A stretch of 64,000 nt of DNA, taken from assembly GCA_020847435.1 (NCBI GenBank), contig JADLBX010000036.1, positions 1 to 64,000 of the forward strand, read 5' to 3'. This stretch comes from Anaerolineales bacterium (GTDB lineage: Bacteria; Chloroflexota; Anaerolineae; Anaerolineales; Villigracilaceae). This document shows, piece by piece, positions 15,145 to 24,026 of the stretch. The notes under the pieces are model-generated. The model did not search any database and had not been told where the DNA came from. It saw nothing but the letters and a program-made list of their open reading frames with translations. Made by a program: the position numbers and the translations under genes. Every line of letters begins with the position of its first letter. Position 1 is the first letter of the stretch.

Positions 15145-17280
15145 TTAATTATCGGCGGACACGGAGTGAATTTCCCAGATATCCAAGTTGTTCATTTCGC
15201 AAATGCGCTCGGCATTCAGAGGCGGATTTGCCGTGTGAATTTGATAGGCGATCTGCAAGTCGCCGGGTTTACCGTAGATCGGTTCGAGAGTCAGCCAGGG
15301 TGGAGTATTTTCAGGGCTGGGAATCAATCCAAATTGCAGGTGGCGGGTTGTGTAATCGTTCTCGTAGGCAATGAATTGGTAGCCGCGCCGATAAACCTCA
15401 CGCCAAAATACATCGGGATTTTCATACGATAACTCTCGTAATATCCGATAATCTTCATGTTTGGACGAGCAGGCGAAGAGATCGGATCGAAGATAATATC
15501 GGAAAGCGCCCAAAGCCAAGACCTGCGCTCCCGTAGGCGCTTTCTGGTTTATGGGTCTGAGGTATTCGCAAAAACGGCTATCGTAGCATTGCGGGTTGCC
15601 TTGCCCATCGAGGGGTGCATACGAATCAAATGAAATAAACAATATCCGAAGCGCGATAAATAATAACAAACCGATTATGATGCCCAGGAAAATATTTCGA
15701 AGAAAAGTATCCATGAAAGCCAGAGTTGCCGATGCCCATTGCGAGACCGGTAAAAAAAGGATGATCCATAGAAAGAAGACGTAGCGAATTTCAACCACAG
15801 TGAAGAATAGGAAGATCCAAAGAGCCAGAAGCGTAATCGCTGAAATCAACAAGTTTGCCGCCGGTCTGGTCAACTGGATTCTTGAACGCAGTGTTGTTGC
15901 CAGAACGGCAGGGATGAACGCGATAAAAAGCGGTGAAATATTCCCGAGACTTTGCGGTGTATTGAGAAATGTAACAGAGAATGGATACAGTAATCGGATC
16001 AGGAGAAGTTGGTTGGGCTCGAATGCCCATTGCCATGCGGAGGAGTCCACTTTGGATGCGTTGGAAAGCATAGCAAGCGGATCGCCTAGGATGATCCAGT
16101 TTGCTAAGAGATGCAGAATTCCAAATCCGAGGGCTCCGGCGCCGATCCATAGTAACGAGGTTGCGCGTCGTTTAATCTTTACTGAAACATCCTCGTTGGT
16201 TCTGACTATTGACAAAAGGTAAAACAAACCCGTAAAACCGCCCACTAGGATTACATTAAAAGGTCGAGCCACCATGGCTAATCCCGCTAGTAAACCAATC
16301 AATACCAGCCGAGACTTTCCTGGCGTTATCGCTGTCTGCTCAAGGAACATCCAGTAGACTGCGGCAACTGCAGGCGCTGAACTCGCCAGATCAACCTTGC
16401 CGTCTCCCATAAGATCTAGAAATGCGGTGGAAGTGACGAGCAATATTAGCAAGATGAGGCGCGCCAATCTGTTGAGTCCAAATTCTTCGCCCAGCGCAAG
16501 ACTGAAAATAATAATGATCAACCCGCATACCCAGGAAAAAAGGCGCGCCGTTTGATCGCCGAAAACCTGAGTGATTGCCGAAAATTCGATGGCGGTCTGA
16601 AAAACACTGACCACAAATGAATCATCGGTGAAATACTGGATATGATTCGTCATTGCCGTCAATTTGGCGTCTGAAAAATAAACAGCGGTCGAATCGTAAC
16701 TTAATCTGGAGGATGAATATAAAACACTCAAGGAAAGAACGCAGATTGCAAGCCATCGCAGCGTTTTTTGCCATTTGTCCAAAGTTGGTTCGCGGTTCGT
16801 CTTATTCGCTGCCCAACTTACGATTAAGTTTTTAAGCCTGCCTGCCCCGGATAAAAACCCGATTGAAGTTACAATGATTGTTATACCGGGCGTCAGGTGA
16901 CCGATCGCGGCAAGGAAGAGGTAGAGCGTAGATAGAATGCCGTATCCGATCAGGAGAGCCGTGCTTAGATACGCCAGCCTGGAAAGCGCGGCGGCGCTTT
17001 TTTTCTCCTCCATGTTCAGTTTTTGGAGCGTAAACAAGCCAAGCGAAGCATTGGCAATCGACAGAATTGCGATTCCAAAAATTGCGGATATGAGGTCAAG
17101 GCTATATGCTCCCCAATCAAGCCTCGTTAGTTTTGCAAACAAGCCGGGAAAATTAGCGAGATTCTCCCAATGGATGTAACTAACCCGCCCCGGGACATAC
17201 ATAAAGATCGCGACGGAAAGAGCGAACCACGCCAGGAAAACAAATTTCATAATGTGGTTTGACAATCGGTTTAGGTTCAT
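15145..17280 (-). CDS. Large polytopic membrane protein, GT-C-like
   Basis: About 711 residues if the ATG at 17280 (MNLNRLSNH, preceded by GAGGTGG) is used; ATG 17307 is an alternative. It has roughly 13-15 hydrophobic helices, then a soluble C-terminal domain of ~170 residues with aromatic-rich segments (YRRGYQFIAYENDY) and a conserved-looking ending DIWEIHSV. The layout resembles GT-C membrane glycosyltransferases or O-antigen polymerase-like proteins, though no catalytic motif is clear. Codon use looks more AT-rich than the flanking hppA and mutS. Next to two glycosyltransferase genes, so a role in surface polysaccharide or glycolipid assembly is likely but unproven. Confidence 0.6.
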   Translation of the reverse strand: MNLNRLSNHIMKFVFLAWFALSVAIFMYVPGRVSYIHWENLANFPGLFAKLTRLDWGAYSLDLISAIFGIAILSIANASLGLFTLQKLNMEEKKSAAALSRLAYLSTALLIGYGILSTLYLFLAAIGHLTPGITIIVTSIGFLSGAGRLKNLIVSWAANKTNREPTLDKWQKTLRWLAICVLSLSVLYSSSRLSYDSTAVYFSDAKLTAMTNHIQYFTDDSFVVSVFQTAIEFSAITQVFGDQTARLFSWVCGLIIIIFSLALGEEFGLNRLARLILLILLVTSTAFLDLMGDGKVDLASSAPAVAAVYWMFLEQTAITPGKSRLVLIGLLAGLAMVARPFNVILVGGFTGLFYLLSIVRTNEDVSVKIKRRATSLLWIGAGALGFGILHLLANWIILGDPLAMLSNASKVDSSAWQWAFEPNQLLLIRLLYPFSVTFLNTPQSLGNISPLFIAFIPAVLATTLRSRIQLTRPAANLLISAITLLALWIFLFFTVVEIRYVFFLWIILFLPVSQWASATLAFMDTFLRNIFLGIIIGLLLFIALRILFISFDSYAPLDGQGNPQCYDSRFCEYLRPINQKAPTGAQVLALGAFRYYLRSDLFACSSKHEDYRILRELSYENPDVFWREVYRRGYQFIAYENDYTTRHLQFGLIPSPENTPPWLTLEPIYGKPGDLQIAYQIHTANPPLNAERICEMNNLDIWEIHSVSADN

Positions 17281-17339
17281 GAGTTCCACCTCGATGATAT
17301 AAAACAAGCAAATTTGGCGATAAAGAGGCGCGCACGGAT

Positions 17340-18476
17340 ATGAAAATACTGGTCGTTGGAAATTATTTTTATCCAGAGCATATTGGCGGTGTGGAGATCG
17401 TTACCTACAATCTGGTGAAACAGTACCGTGAACTGGGGCATCAAGTTCGCTGGGTTGCGGCAGACGTCCCGCCGCGTTTTCGAAACGGGCAGCGGGATGA
17501 CGCTCCCGTCCGCGCGTGGAACTTCAGTGAAAAACAGTTCGGGATCCCCTTTCCGATTCCGTTTCCGGATGTAATTGCGAGATTATATCCTAGCGCTCGC
17601 TGGTGCGACGTCGTTCACCTCCACGATTGTCTCTATCCCATCACCGTGTTGTCACTCCTCCTCGCAAAATTGGCTGGCAAGGCGATCCTGGTAACCCAGC
17701 ATACGCAGCTGATTCCGTATGAAAGTCGATTAAAAACAGGGATTCAAGCGCTGGCGATGCACACGGTGGGGAAGGCTGTGCATCAATTTGCGGACCACTC
17801 TGTGTTCATTTCTGAAAACACGCGCGATCACCTGCCGTTTATCGCGAAGCGGATTAAAAACTCCGCTGTTATTCAAAACGGTGTGGACACTGAATTTTTC
17901 CAGCCCCTGCCTCCCGAGTCGAGGATGCGGATGCGCAAGGATATTACCGGCGTTGACGACAAACCGATTGTTTTATTTGTTGGCCGCCTCGTCGCGATCA
18001 AGGGGATTCAATTTTTGATCCCGTTGATCGAAGCCCATCAAGAGTGGCATTGGCTGATCGTGGGACGCCCGGATGAATTCGACCCTTCTCAGTGGAAATT
18101 TCCAAACGTAACCTTTCGCGCCAGCCTTGGGTTGGAGGAAATACGCGACGCCTATTCGGTAGCCGACCTGTCGGTTCATCCCTCTGAAGTAGTCGGCATG
18201 TCGCTAACCATCCTTGAGTGTATGGCTTGCGGTACGCCCGTTGTGCTCAACGAATCTGTATTGTACAAACTTCCGGACGAAGATCTTGATTATTTTGTTC
18301 GCGTGAAAGCGAATACCGGGCAAATTGAGCGAGCATTAATCTCCCTCTTGAACAATCGGGATTTGCTGAACGCCTACGCGCGCCGGGCTAGGGAATATGC
18401 CGTGAAGCAGGCTGATTGGCGGATCGTTGCAACAAAATATTTGGCGATCCTCGAGAAAGTTTCGAAAATTGCTTGA
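17340..18476 (+). CDS. Glycosyltransferase family 4
   Basis: 378 residues with a GT-B fold. N-terminal Rossmann half starting MKILVVGNYFYPEHIGGVEIV; middle QNGVDTEFF linker; C-terminal half with VLFVGRLVAIKGI and HPSEVVGMSLTILECMACGTPVV. In most GT4 enzymes two glutamates (EX7E) bind the donor; here the first is Val (VGMSLTILE), while an extra Glu lies just before, so the motif is degenerate or shifted. It is transcribed divergently from the 15145-17280 membrane protein. It likely adds a sugar to a lipid-linked or surface glycan; donor and acceptor are unknown. Confidence 0.85.
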   Translation: MKILVVGNYFYPEHIGGVEIVTYNLVKQYRELGHQVRWVAADVPPRFRNGQRDDAPVRAWNFSEKQFGIPFPIPFPDVIARLYPSARWCDVVHLHDCLYPITVLSLLLAKLAGKAILVTQHTQLIPYESRLKTGIQALAMHTVGKAVHQFADHSVFISENTRDHLPFIAKRIKNSAVIQNGVDTEFFQPLPPESRMRMRKDITGVDDKPIVLFVGRLVAIKGIQFLIPLIEAHQEWHWLIVGRPDEFDPSQWKFPNVTFRASLGLEEIRDAYSVADLSVHPSEVVGMSLTILECMACGTPVVLNESVLYKLPDEDLDYFVRVKANTGQIERALISLLNNRDLLNAYARRAREYAVKQADWRIVATKYLAILEKVSKIA

Positions 18477-18484
18477 GCGTTTTA

Positions 18485-19675
18485 CTACATCATCGGCTTA
18501 CCGATTTTTAATCCGAGAATGCTCAGAACAAAACTCATCAGGATGATCTGTCCTCCGGTGAGGATGGACAAACTTCCGCCGAAAACGAGGCGGATGCTGT
18601 GGTCGAACCCGATGACTTCGAAGCCTGGCGTATACGAAAGGATGGTCGCCCGTAAGATCAGGAATAGCCCAAGGAGAACGATCGCGAAACCGGTTGCCAG
18701 CCCCACTTCCAGGTTTAGATATTTATAAAAATTGAACAACGGCGGCGGGTTGGGCAAGAGACCAAAATTGAACGCGAAGATGCGCGTCAAAAATGCGAAC
18801 GAAAGCATGCTCAAGCCCAGCGTCATAACCGCGCCGGCAAGGATTAAACTATGGAAATCGAAAAGCCGAAGCGTGGTCTTCACGGGACCAAAAAAGAGAA
18901 TGACGCTGGCGGTCGCGCCGGCTGCCAGCAGGATCATGCCGGGATATAAAAATAGCCAGCGCGGGCTGTAGATCAATAAAAAACGTAGATGTCTCCACCC
19001 ATCTCGAAAGCTCCTCAAATGCGGCGGTCTATCCCTGCGGTCGGGCGATAACGTAGTTGGGACCTCGCAAACTTTCATTCCGAGGATCGAAGCCTTAATG
19101 ACAATCTCGCTGGCAAGTTCCATGCCGGCGGTCTGCAAATCCATCCGTTGGATCGCTTCTTTTGTGAAACCGCGCAAGCCGCAATGAAAATCTCGCGCAT
19201 CCGTTTTGAAGAACAATCCTCCAATAAAGGAAAGGATCGGGTTGCCGATGTATTTGTGGTGCCAGGGCATGGCTCCGGCTTTGATCCCTCCTTTGAAGCG
19301 ATTACCCATTACAAGGTCGTAACCCTCGCGCAGTCTTTCGAGAAACGGCATCAGGTTCACAAGGTCGTAACTTTCATCGGCGTCTGCCATGATAATATAT
19401 TTGCCCTGCGCCGCCTCGAAGCCGCCTCGTAGCGCATTCCCATAACCTTTTTCTTCGACGGGTACGACTCTCGCGCCTTTGGACTTGGCAATACTGATGG
19501 AGCGGTCTGTGCTCCCGTTATCCGCTACGATGACCTCTCCGCGAATCTTGTACTTTGAAAGGAACGCTCTTGCCTGCGTTACGCACGCTCCCACTGTTCG
19601 CTCTTCGTTCAGGCAGGGAAGGACGATGCTCAATTCGACCTTGCGGTTGCTTTCGTTTTTCAAATCTTTCTTCAT
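18485..19675 (-). CDS. GT2 glycosyltransferase with C-terminal membrane domain (DPM/GtrB type)
   Basis: 396 residues from ATG 19675 (AAAGGAA nine bases upstream); longer forms would run into mutS. N-terminal GT-A domain (~15-240): LSIVLPCLNEERTVG, VIVADNGSTDRS and the metal-binding IIMADADESYD, then GLRGFTKEAIQRM as in dolichol/undecaprenyl-phosphate sugar transferases. C-terminal ~150 residues form four membrane helices. Such enzymes load a sugar on a polyprenyl phosphate for later use by GT-C proteins, which fits the neighbouring polytopic gene. Just 14 bases separate it from the mutS stop on the same strand. Convergent with the GT4 gene. Confidence 0.86.
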   Translation of the reverse strand: MKKDLKNESNRKVELSIVLPCLNEERTVGACVTQARAFLSKYKIRGEVIVADNGSTDRSISIAKSKGARVVPVEEKGYGNALRGGFEAAQGKYIIMADADESYDLVNLMPFLERLREGYDLVMGNRFKGGIKAGAMPWHHKYIGNPILSFIGGLFFKTDARDFHCGLRGFTKEAIQRMDLQTAGMELASEIVIKASILGMKVCEVPTTLSPDRRDRPPHLRSFRDGWRHLRFLLIYSPRWLFLYPGMILLAAGATASVILFFGPVKTTLRLFDFHSLILAGAVMTLGLSMLSFAFLTRIFAFNFGLLPNPPPLFNFYKYLNLEVGLATGFAIVLLGLFLILRATILSYTPGFEVIGFDHSIRLVFGGSLSILTGGQIILMSFVLSILGLKIGKPMM

Positions 19676-19689
19676 GAGATAGATTTCCT

Positions 19690-22257
19690 TTACTTCGTAA
19701 AACGCCTCTGCCACTCGAACAACTTATTCAACGCCTCGATGGGGGAGAGGCTATTCACATCAATCTCTTTCAACTCATCTAAGATCGGACTCGATTCGGG
19801 AAACAACGCGGCTTGTTGCGCCGCGTGCGGGTTGATCTTTACCGCGCGTCCCGAAGTCTTTTCCAATTCAGCCATGATCTCGCTGGCGCGCTGGATGACC
19901 GGCGCGGGCAAGCCTGCCAATTGCGCGACGTGGATTCCATACGAACGGTCCGCGCCGCCAGGGACGATCTTGTGCAAGAAAACCACTTTGTCGTCCGCTT
20001 CGCTGACCGCCACGTTGTAATTGCGGACGCCGGGCAACAGGTCGGCGAGTTGAGTCAATTCGTGATAATGCGTTGCGAACAATGTCTTTGCGCGCAAATG
20101 CGGATGGTTATGGATAAACTCGATCACTGCCCACGCAATTGAAACGCCGTCATACGTAGACGTGCCGCGCCCGATCTCGTCCAGAATCAACAGCGAGCGC
20201 GACGTGGCGTGATGCAAAATATTTGCGGTTTCCACCATCTCGACCATAAACGTGGATTGCCCCGCGTGGATTTCATCTTGCGCGCCGATGCGCGTGAAGA
20301 TTCGGTCCACCAGCCCGACGCTCGCCGACGCCGCAGGCACGAACGATCCCATTTGCGCCATCAACACGATCAGCGCGGCTTGCCGCAAGTATGTGGATTT
20401 ACCCGACATGTTCGGTCCCGTGATCACGCGCACGATCTCCCCTTTTTCAAAAACGACATCATTGGGGATATATCGTTCGCCTCTCAATGATTGTTCGACG
20501 ACAGGATGCCTGCCCTCGTGGATTTCCAACCCGCTTCCTTCGTGGACGTTGGGCTTGACGTAGCCTCCTAGCGCTGCCGCCTCCCCAAGCGCGGACAGCA
20601 CGTCCGCCTCAGCGATAGCGCGCGCGGTTGACAAAAGTTGGTGAGCCGATTTTCCTAATTCGGCGCACACCTCGCGGAACAGACGCGTTTCGATCTCTTT
20701 GATCCGTTCTTCGGCGTTCAACACGAGCGTTTCGTACTCTTTCATCTCTGGCGTGATGAACCGTTCGGCGTTGACCAGCGTCTGCTTGCGGATGTAATGT
20801 TCGGGCGCTTTATCCGCCGCGCCGCGCGAGATTTCGATGTAGTAGCCGAAGACTTTGTTGTAGCCGACCTTGAGAGTTTTTATCCCCGTTTTCTCGCGCT
20901 CAACGGATTCGAGATTGGCGATCCAATCTCGCGCGTGTTTGGACGCGTCGATGACCGAATCCAACTCTTGCGAATATCCCGCGCGGATCACGCCTGTGTT
21001 TTGCAACGTGGAGGGTGGATCATCGTCAATGGCATTCTGCAACAAAGCCAGTTCATCTTCGCAAAGCGACAACTTTCCATTTTCCACTGATAACCGATCA
21101 CTGATAACTTCTTTCAGTGTCGGTAACTGACTCAATGTGCTCCTCATCGCCACGAGGTCGCGCGGCTGCGCCTGCCCGGCGATGACGCGGTTGACTAGTC
21201 GTTCAAGGTCGGCGATGGGTTTCAACGCGGCGCGTACTTCCGCGCGCACCATGCCTTGCTCAAAAAAATATTGCACTCCGTTCTGACGGTGTTGAATCTT
21301 CTTTACATCAAGCAGTGGCTGGCTGACCCATTGATGGATGAGCCGCTTGCCCATCGGTGTGATGGCGAGGTCGAGCGTTCCGAGCAAAGAGCCTTTTCTT
21401 TCGCCGCGCAGGGTCTGATCGAGTTCGAGGTTGCGGCGCGTGGCGGCGTCGAGCGTCATAAACTCAGATAGATGATAGGTTCGCAGTGAAGTGAGTAACT
21501 TCAGCGCGTCGGGCTGGGTTTCTTTGATGTATTGAATCAAGCCGCCCGCGGCGCGTACCGCGAGGGAGTTTTGTTTCAAGCCGAAGCCGTCGAGCGTGGA
21601 TGTGTTGAAGTGCGCCAACAATGTTTCGGCGCTCCTGCCCGGTTCGAACTTCCACGACGCCCAGGGTGTGAGGTGGCTGGAAATTTCGTTCGGTAAAATT
21701 TGGTTATCGGGATGAAGGATTTCAGCGGGATGCAAACGCGTCAATTCTGCGCGCAGGGATTCGAACGGGAGTTCGGCGACGGCAAACTCTCCAGTGGTTA
21801 CGTCGGCGTACGCAACTGAGGCAGATTGCCCGCCTGCACTGAGCGAAGCCGAAGTGTCGAGAAGAACCGAGGCGAGGTAGTTGTTCGCGTCGCCGGGCAG
21901 GAGTCCCGGTTCGGTCACAGTCCCCGGAGTCACCACGCGTACCACTTTGCGCGGGAAGAGTCCCTTCACCGGCGTTTCGCCGACCTGTTCGCAGATGGCG
22001 ACGTGATAGCCTTTTTCGATCAGCCGCGCCAAATAATTTTCGACCGCGTGATAGGGGATGCCCGCCAACGGCGCGCGGATGCCTTTGCCGATGGGGCGTG
22101 AGGTGAGGACGATGTCGAGTTCGCGCGCGGTGATCTCGGCGTCTTCGTCGAAGGTTTCGTAAAAATCGCCGAGGCGGAAAAATAGAATCGTGTTGGGGTA
22201 GTCGCGTTTGATTTCGAGATATTGCTGTCGAATGGGTGTGACGTCGTCGTTGGGCAT
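19690..22257 (-). CDS. mutS: DNA mismatch repair protein MutS
   Basis: Recognises mismatches and loops in newly replicated DNA. The 855-residue protein is complete: mismatch-reading FYETF (~31-35), connector, lever and clamp domains, Walker A GPNMSGKSTYL (~615) and Walker B LDEIGRGTSTYDG (~690), then ATHYHEL and the helix-turn-helix end. Two short stretches look like in-frame repeat insertions: one in the connector region (DTSASLSAGG, ~132-141) and one in the lever (ISDRLSVENGKLS, ~383-395), both encoded by bases that match dispersed repeat types. The ATG at 22257 has TACAAT six bases upstream and no ribosome site. Confidence 0.96.
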   Translation of the reverse strand: MPNDDVTPIRQQYLEIKRDYPNTILFFRLGDFYETFDEDAEITARELDIVLTSRPIGKGIRAPLAGIPYHAVENYLARLIEKGYHVAICEQVGETPVKGLFPRKVVRVVTPGTVTEPGLLPGDANNYLASVLLDTSASLSAGGQSASVAYADVTTGEFAVAELPFESLRAELTRLHPAEILHPDNQILPNEISSHLTPWASWKFEPGRSAETLLAHFNTSTLDGFGLKQNSLAVRAAGGLIQYIKETQPDALKLLTSLRTYHLSEFMTLDAATRRNLELDQTLRGERKGSLLGTLDLAITPMGKRLIHQWVSQPLLDVKKIQHRQNGVQYFFEQGMVRAEVRAALKPIADLERLVNRVIAGQAQPRDLVAMRSTLSQLPTLKEVISDRLSVENGKLSLCEDELALLQNAIDDDPPSTLQNTGVIRAGYSQELDSVIDASKHARDWIANLESVEREKTGIKTLKVGYNKVFGYYIEISRGAADKAPEHYIRKQTLVNAERFITPEMKEYETLVLNAEERIKEIETRLFREVCAELGKSAHQLLSTARAIAEADVLSALGEAAALGGYVKPNVHEGSGLEIHEGRHPVVEQSLRGERYIPNDVVFEKGEIVRVITGPNMSGKSTYLRQAALIVLMAQMGSFVPAASASVGLVDRIFTRIGAQDEIHAGQSTFMVEMVETANILHHATSRSLLILDEIGRGTSTYDGVSIAWAVIEFIHNHPHLRAKTLFATHYHELTQLADLLPGVRNYNVAVSEADDKVVFLHKIVPGGADRSYGIHVAQLAGLPAPVIQRASEIMAELEKTSGRAVKINPHAAQQAALFPESSPILDELKEIDVNSLSPIEALNKLFEWQRRFTK
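21072..21112. repeat. GATCACTGATAAC-type tandem repeat inside mutS
   Basis: Two imperfect copies, CCACTGATAACC and GATCACTGATAAC, with a TTTCCATTTTCC flank. In the mutS frame they encode ISDRLSVENGKLS, a low-complexity stretch in the lever region. The bases look unlike the surrounding GC-rich coding sequence. Confidence 0.6.
21838..21862. repeat. ACTGAGCGAAGCCGAAGTGTCGA element inside mutS
   Basis: Matches the CTGAGC...GTCGAAG element that recurs at 38891-38988 and inside hemW near 41680. In mutS it encodes SASLSA in the connector domain without breaking the frame. Confidence 0.6.
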
Positions 22258-22263
22258 GGCGTG

Positions 22264-22269
22264 ATTGTA
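22264..22269 (-). promoter_or_regulatory. -10 box of mutS, predicted leaderless start
   Basis: On the minus strand TACAAT, six bases (CACGCC), then the mutS ATG at 22257. There is no Shine-Dalgarno. Transcription would start at or beside the start codon. Confidence 0.5.
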
Positions 22270-22368
22270 CTATGGCTGTGACCCGCGGATCAAAACTTTT
22301 GTGTGGTCGCGGCGAAAACTTTAACGCGCGGCGTGCGTAGAAGGGAGTGAAACCGACCGGTCTTGTTG

Positions 22369-22374
22369 TATAAT
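22369..22374 (+). promoter_or_regulatory. -10 box of the nfeD-slipin pair
   Basis: TATAAT 15 bases before the nfeD ATG, with GTGAAA about 16 bases further upstream as a weak -35. The short leader holds the site ACGGAG. Confidence 0.5.
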
Positions 22375-22388
22375 GAAACGGAGAAACC

Positions 22389-22982
22389 ATGAATTTTTTA
22401 CTTGACCCGGATGTCGCCTATTTGTTTTTGCTCGGCGGGATGTTCCTCGCATTGCTGGCAATCGCTTCGCCGGGCACGGGGCTGATCGAAATTTCGGCGT
22501 TCTTTTGCATGGCGCTGGCGGGATACGCGATCTACAACCTGTCTTTCAATTTTTGGGCGTTGATCGTGATCGGCTTGAGCGTTGTCCCGTTCGTGTATGC
22601 GGTTCGCAAGCCGAAACGCGAATGGGCGCTGGCGTTATCCATCCTGTTGCTGGTCGCCGGTTCGGTATTCATGTTCGCGCAGGCGAATGGACTGCCGGCG
22701 GTGAACCCGTTGGTCGCGGTGACCGCCTCCGCGTTGACGGGCGGGTTTTTGTGGGTGGCGGCGAGGAAATCCATGGAAGCCGCGTTTGCCCGCCCGACTC
22801 ACGATCTGGAAGCGTTAGTGGGGCAGGTGGGCGAGGCGCGTACCGATATTCACACGGAGGGCAGCGCGCAGGTCGGCATGGAGTTGTGGTCGGCGCGGAG
22901 CGAGAATCGGATCAAGGCGGGGAGCAAGGTACGCGTCGTTCGACGGGATGGGTTTGTTTTGGTCGTTGAAAAGCAGGAATAA
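22389..22982 (+). CDS. NfeD-family membrane protein
   Basis: 197 residues. Four hydrophobic helices (~7-125), opening with DPDVAYLFLLGGMFLALLAI and a SPGTGL turn, precede a C-terminal OB-fold domain (~140-195) with LVGQVGEARTDIHTEGSAQVGMELW and AGSKVRVVRRDGFVLVVE, the hallmark of NfeD. The N-terminal ClpP-like protease of long NfeD proteins is absent, so this is the NfeD1b type. It lies 27 bases upstream of a slipin gene on the same strand. NfeD and stomatin-type proteins act as a pair in membrane microdomains, with the OB domain probably binding the SPFH partner. Confidence 0.88.
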   Translation: MNFLLDPDVAYLFLLGGMFLALLAIASPGTGLIEISAFFCMALAGYAIYNLSFNFWALIVIGLSVVPFVYAVRKPKREWALALSILLLVAGSVFMFAQANGLPAVNPLVAVTASALTGGFLWVAARKSMEAAFARPTHDLEALVGQVGEARTDIHTEGSAQVGMELWSARSENRIKAGSKVRVVRRDGFVLVVEKQE

Positions 22983-23009
22983 AACAATTCTTTCAAAGGA
23001 GAAACCATC

Positions 23010-23903
23010 ATGGAAATAGTAACCAGCAGCGCCGTTTGTTTATTTGGCGCGATCGTCGTGGTCGGCTTGGTGTTCCTCGCGAATGCCATCCGCATCGTGC
23101 CGGAGTATCAACGCCTTGTGGTGTTCCGCCTCGGCCGCAGTGTGGGACCGAAAGGACCGGGCATCGTTCTGCTCGTACCGGTGATTGACCGGGCGGTCAA
23201 AGTGGATCTGCGCGAGCAGGTGCGCGAAGTGCCTCACCAGACTTCGATCACCAAAGATAACGCGCCGATCTCGATTGACTTCTTGTGGTATTACAAAGTG
23301 CTCGACCCGGCCGAGTCGGTTTTGCAAGTCGGCAACTTTGAATCGGCGGCGGCGGGTATCGCGGCGACCACCTTGCGCGCGGTCATCGGTGGTATCCCGC
23401 TCGACGATGTTTTGTCGGAGCGCGAACACATCAACAACATGCTCCGCACACGTCTCGATGAAGTGACCGAACGCTGGGGCGTCAAAGTGACCAACGTGGA
23501 AATCCGCGAGATCATCCCGCCGCGCGACGTGCAGGACGCAATGAACCGTCAGATGTCTGCCGAGCGCATCCGCCGCGCAGTGGTCACCGAATCGACCGGT
23601 ACGCGCGAAGCGGCGGTCAACGTGGCGGAAGGCGAGAAGCAATCCAACATCCTGCGCGCCGAGGGTCAGAAGCAGTCCGCCATCCTCGCGGCGGAAGGCG
23701 AGAAGACCGCGCAGTTGTTACGCGCCGAAGGTTTCGCACAAGCGCTCGAACAGATCTTCGCCGCCGCCAAATCCATTGACCAGAAGACGATGACGCTTCA
23801 ATATTTTGAAACGCTCAAATCCATCGGCTCAAGCCCGTCCACGAAATATATTTTCCCGATGGAGTTCACGAGCATGCTGGATAACTTCCTTGGGAAAAAG
23901 TAA
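23010..23903 (+). CDS. Slipin (SPFH/Band 7, stomatin-like)
   Basis: 297 residues: an N-terminal membrane hairpin/anchor (~5-28), then the SPFH domain (~28-190) with VPEYQRLVVFRLGRS, GPGIVLLVPVIDR and the EIREIIPPRDVQDAMNRQMSAER segment, and a C-terminal coiled-coil rich in EGEKQSNILRAEGQKQS repeats. The length and the anchor place it in the slipin branch rather than flotillin. It should assemble as a ring-like oligomer on the membrane and work with NfeD encoded just upstream. An SD (AAAGGAG) precedes ATG 23010. The operon ends at the AAGCGGAAAG hairpin. Confidence 0.92.
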   Translation: MEIVTSSAVCLFGAIVVVGLVFLANAIRIVPEYQRLVVFRLGRSVGPKGPGIVLLVPVIDRAVKVDLREQVREVPHQTSITKDNAPISIDFLWYYKVLDPAESVLQVGNFESAAAGIAATTLRAVIGGIPLDDVLSEREHINNMLRTRLDEVTERWGVKVTNVEIREIIPPRDVQDAMNRQMSAERIRRAVVTESTGTREAAVNVAEGEKQSNILRAEGQKQSAILAAEGEKTAQLLRAEGFAQALEQIFAAAKSIDQKTMTLQYFETLKSIGSSPSTKYIFPMEFTSMLDNFLGKK

Positions 23904-23968
23904 GCGTGTGAGCGTGTGAACACATAAACAGGTAAACACGTAAACAAGGAAGTTCGGAAGGACGGATA

Positions 23969-24007
23969 AAAGCGGAAAGCGGAAATTGAATCCACTTTCC
24001 GCTTTTT
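23969..24007 (+). terminator. Terminator after the slipin gene
   Basis: AAAAGCGGAAAG (starting near 23969) pairs with CTTTCCGCTTTT (ending near 24006) across a ~15-base loop and is followed by a T tract. The next gene's -10 box begins within eight bases. Confidence 0.65.
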
Positions 24008-24026
24008 GTTTGGTAGACTTCCCGCA

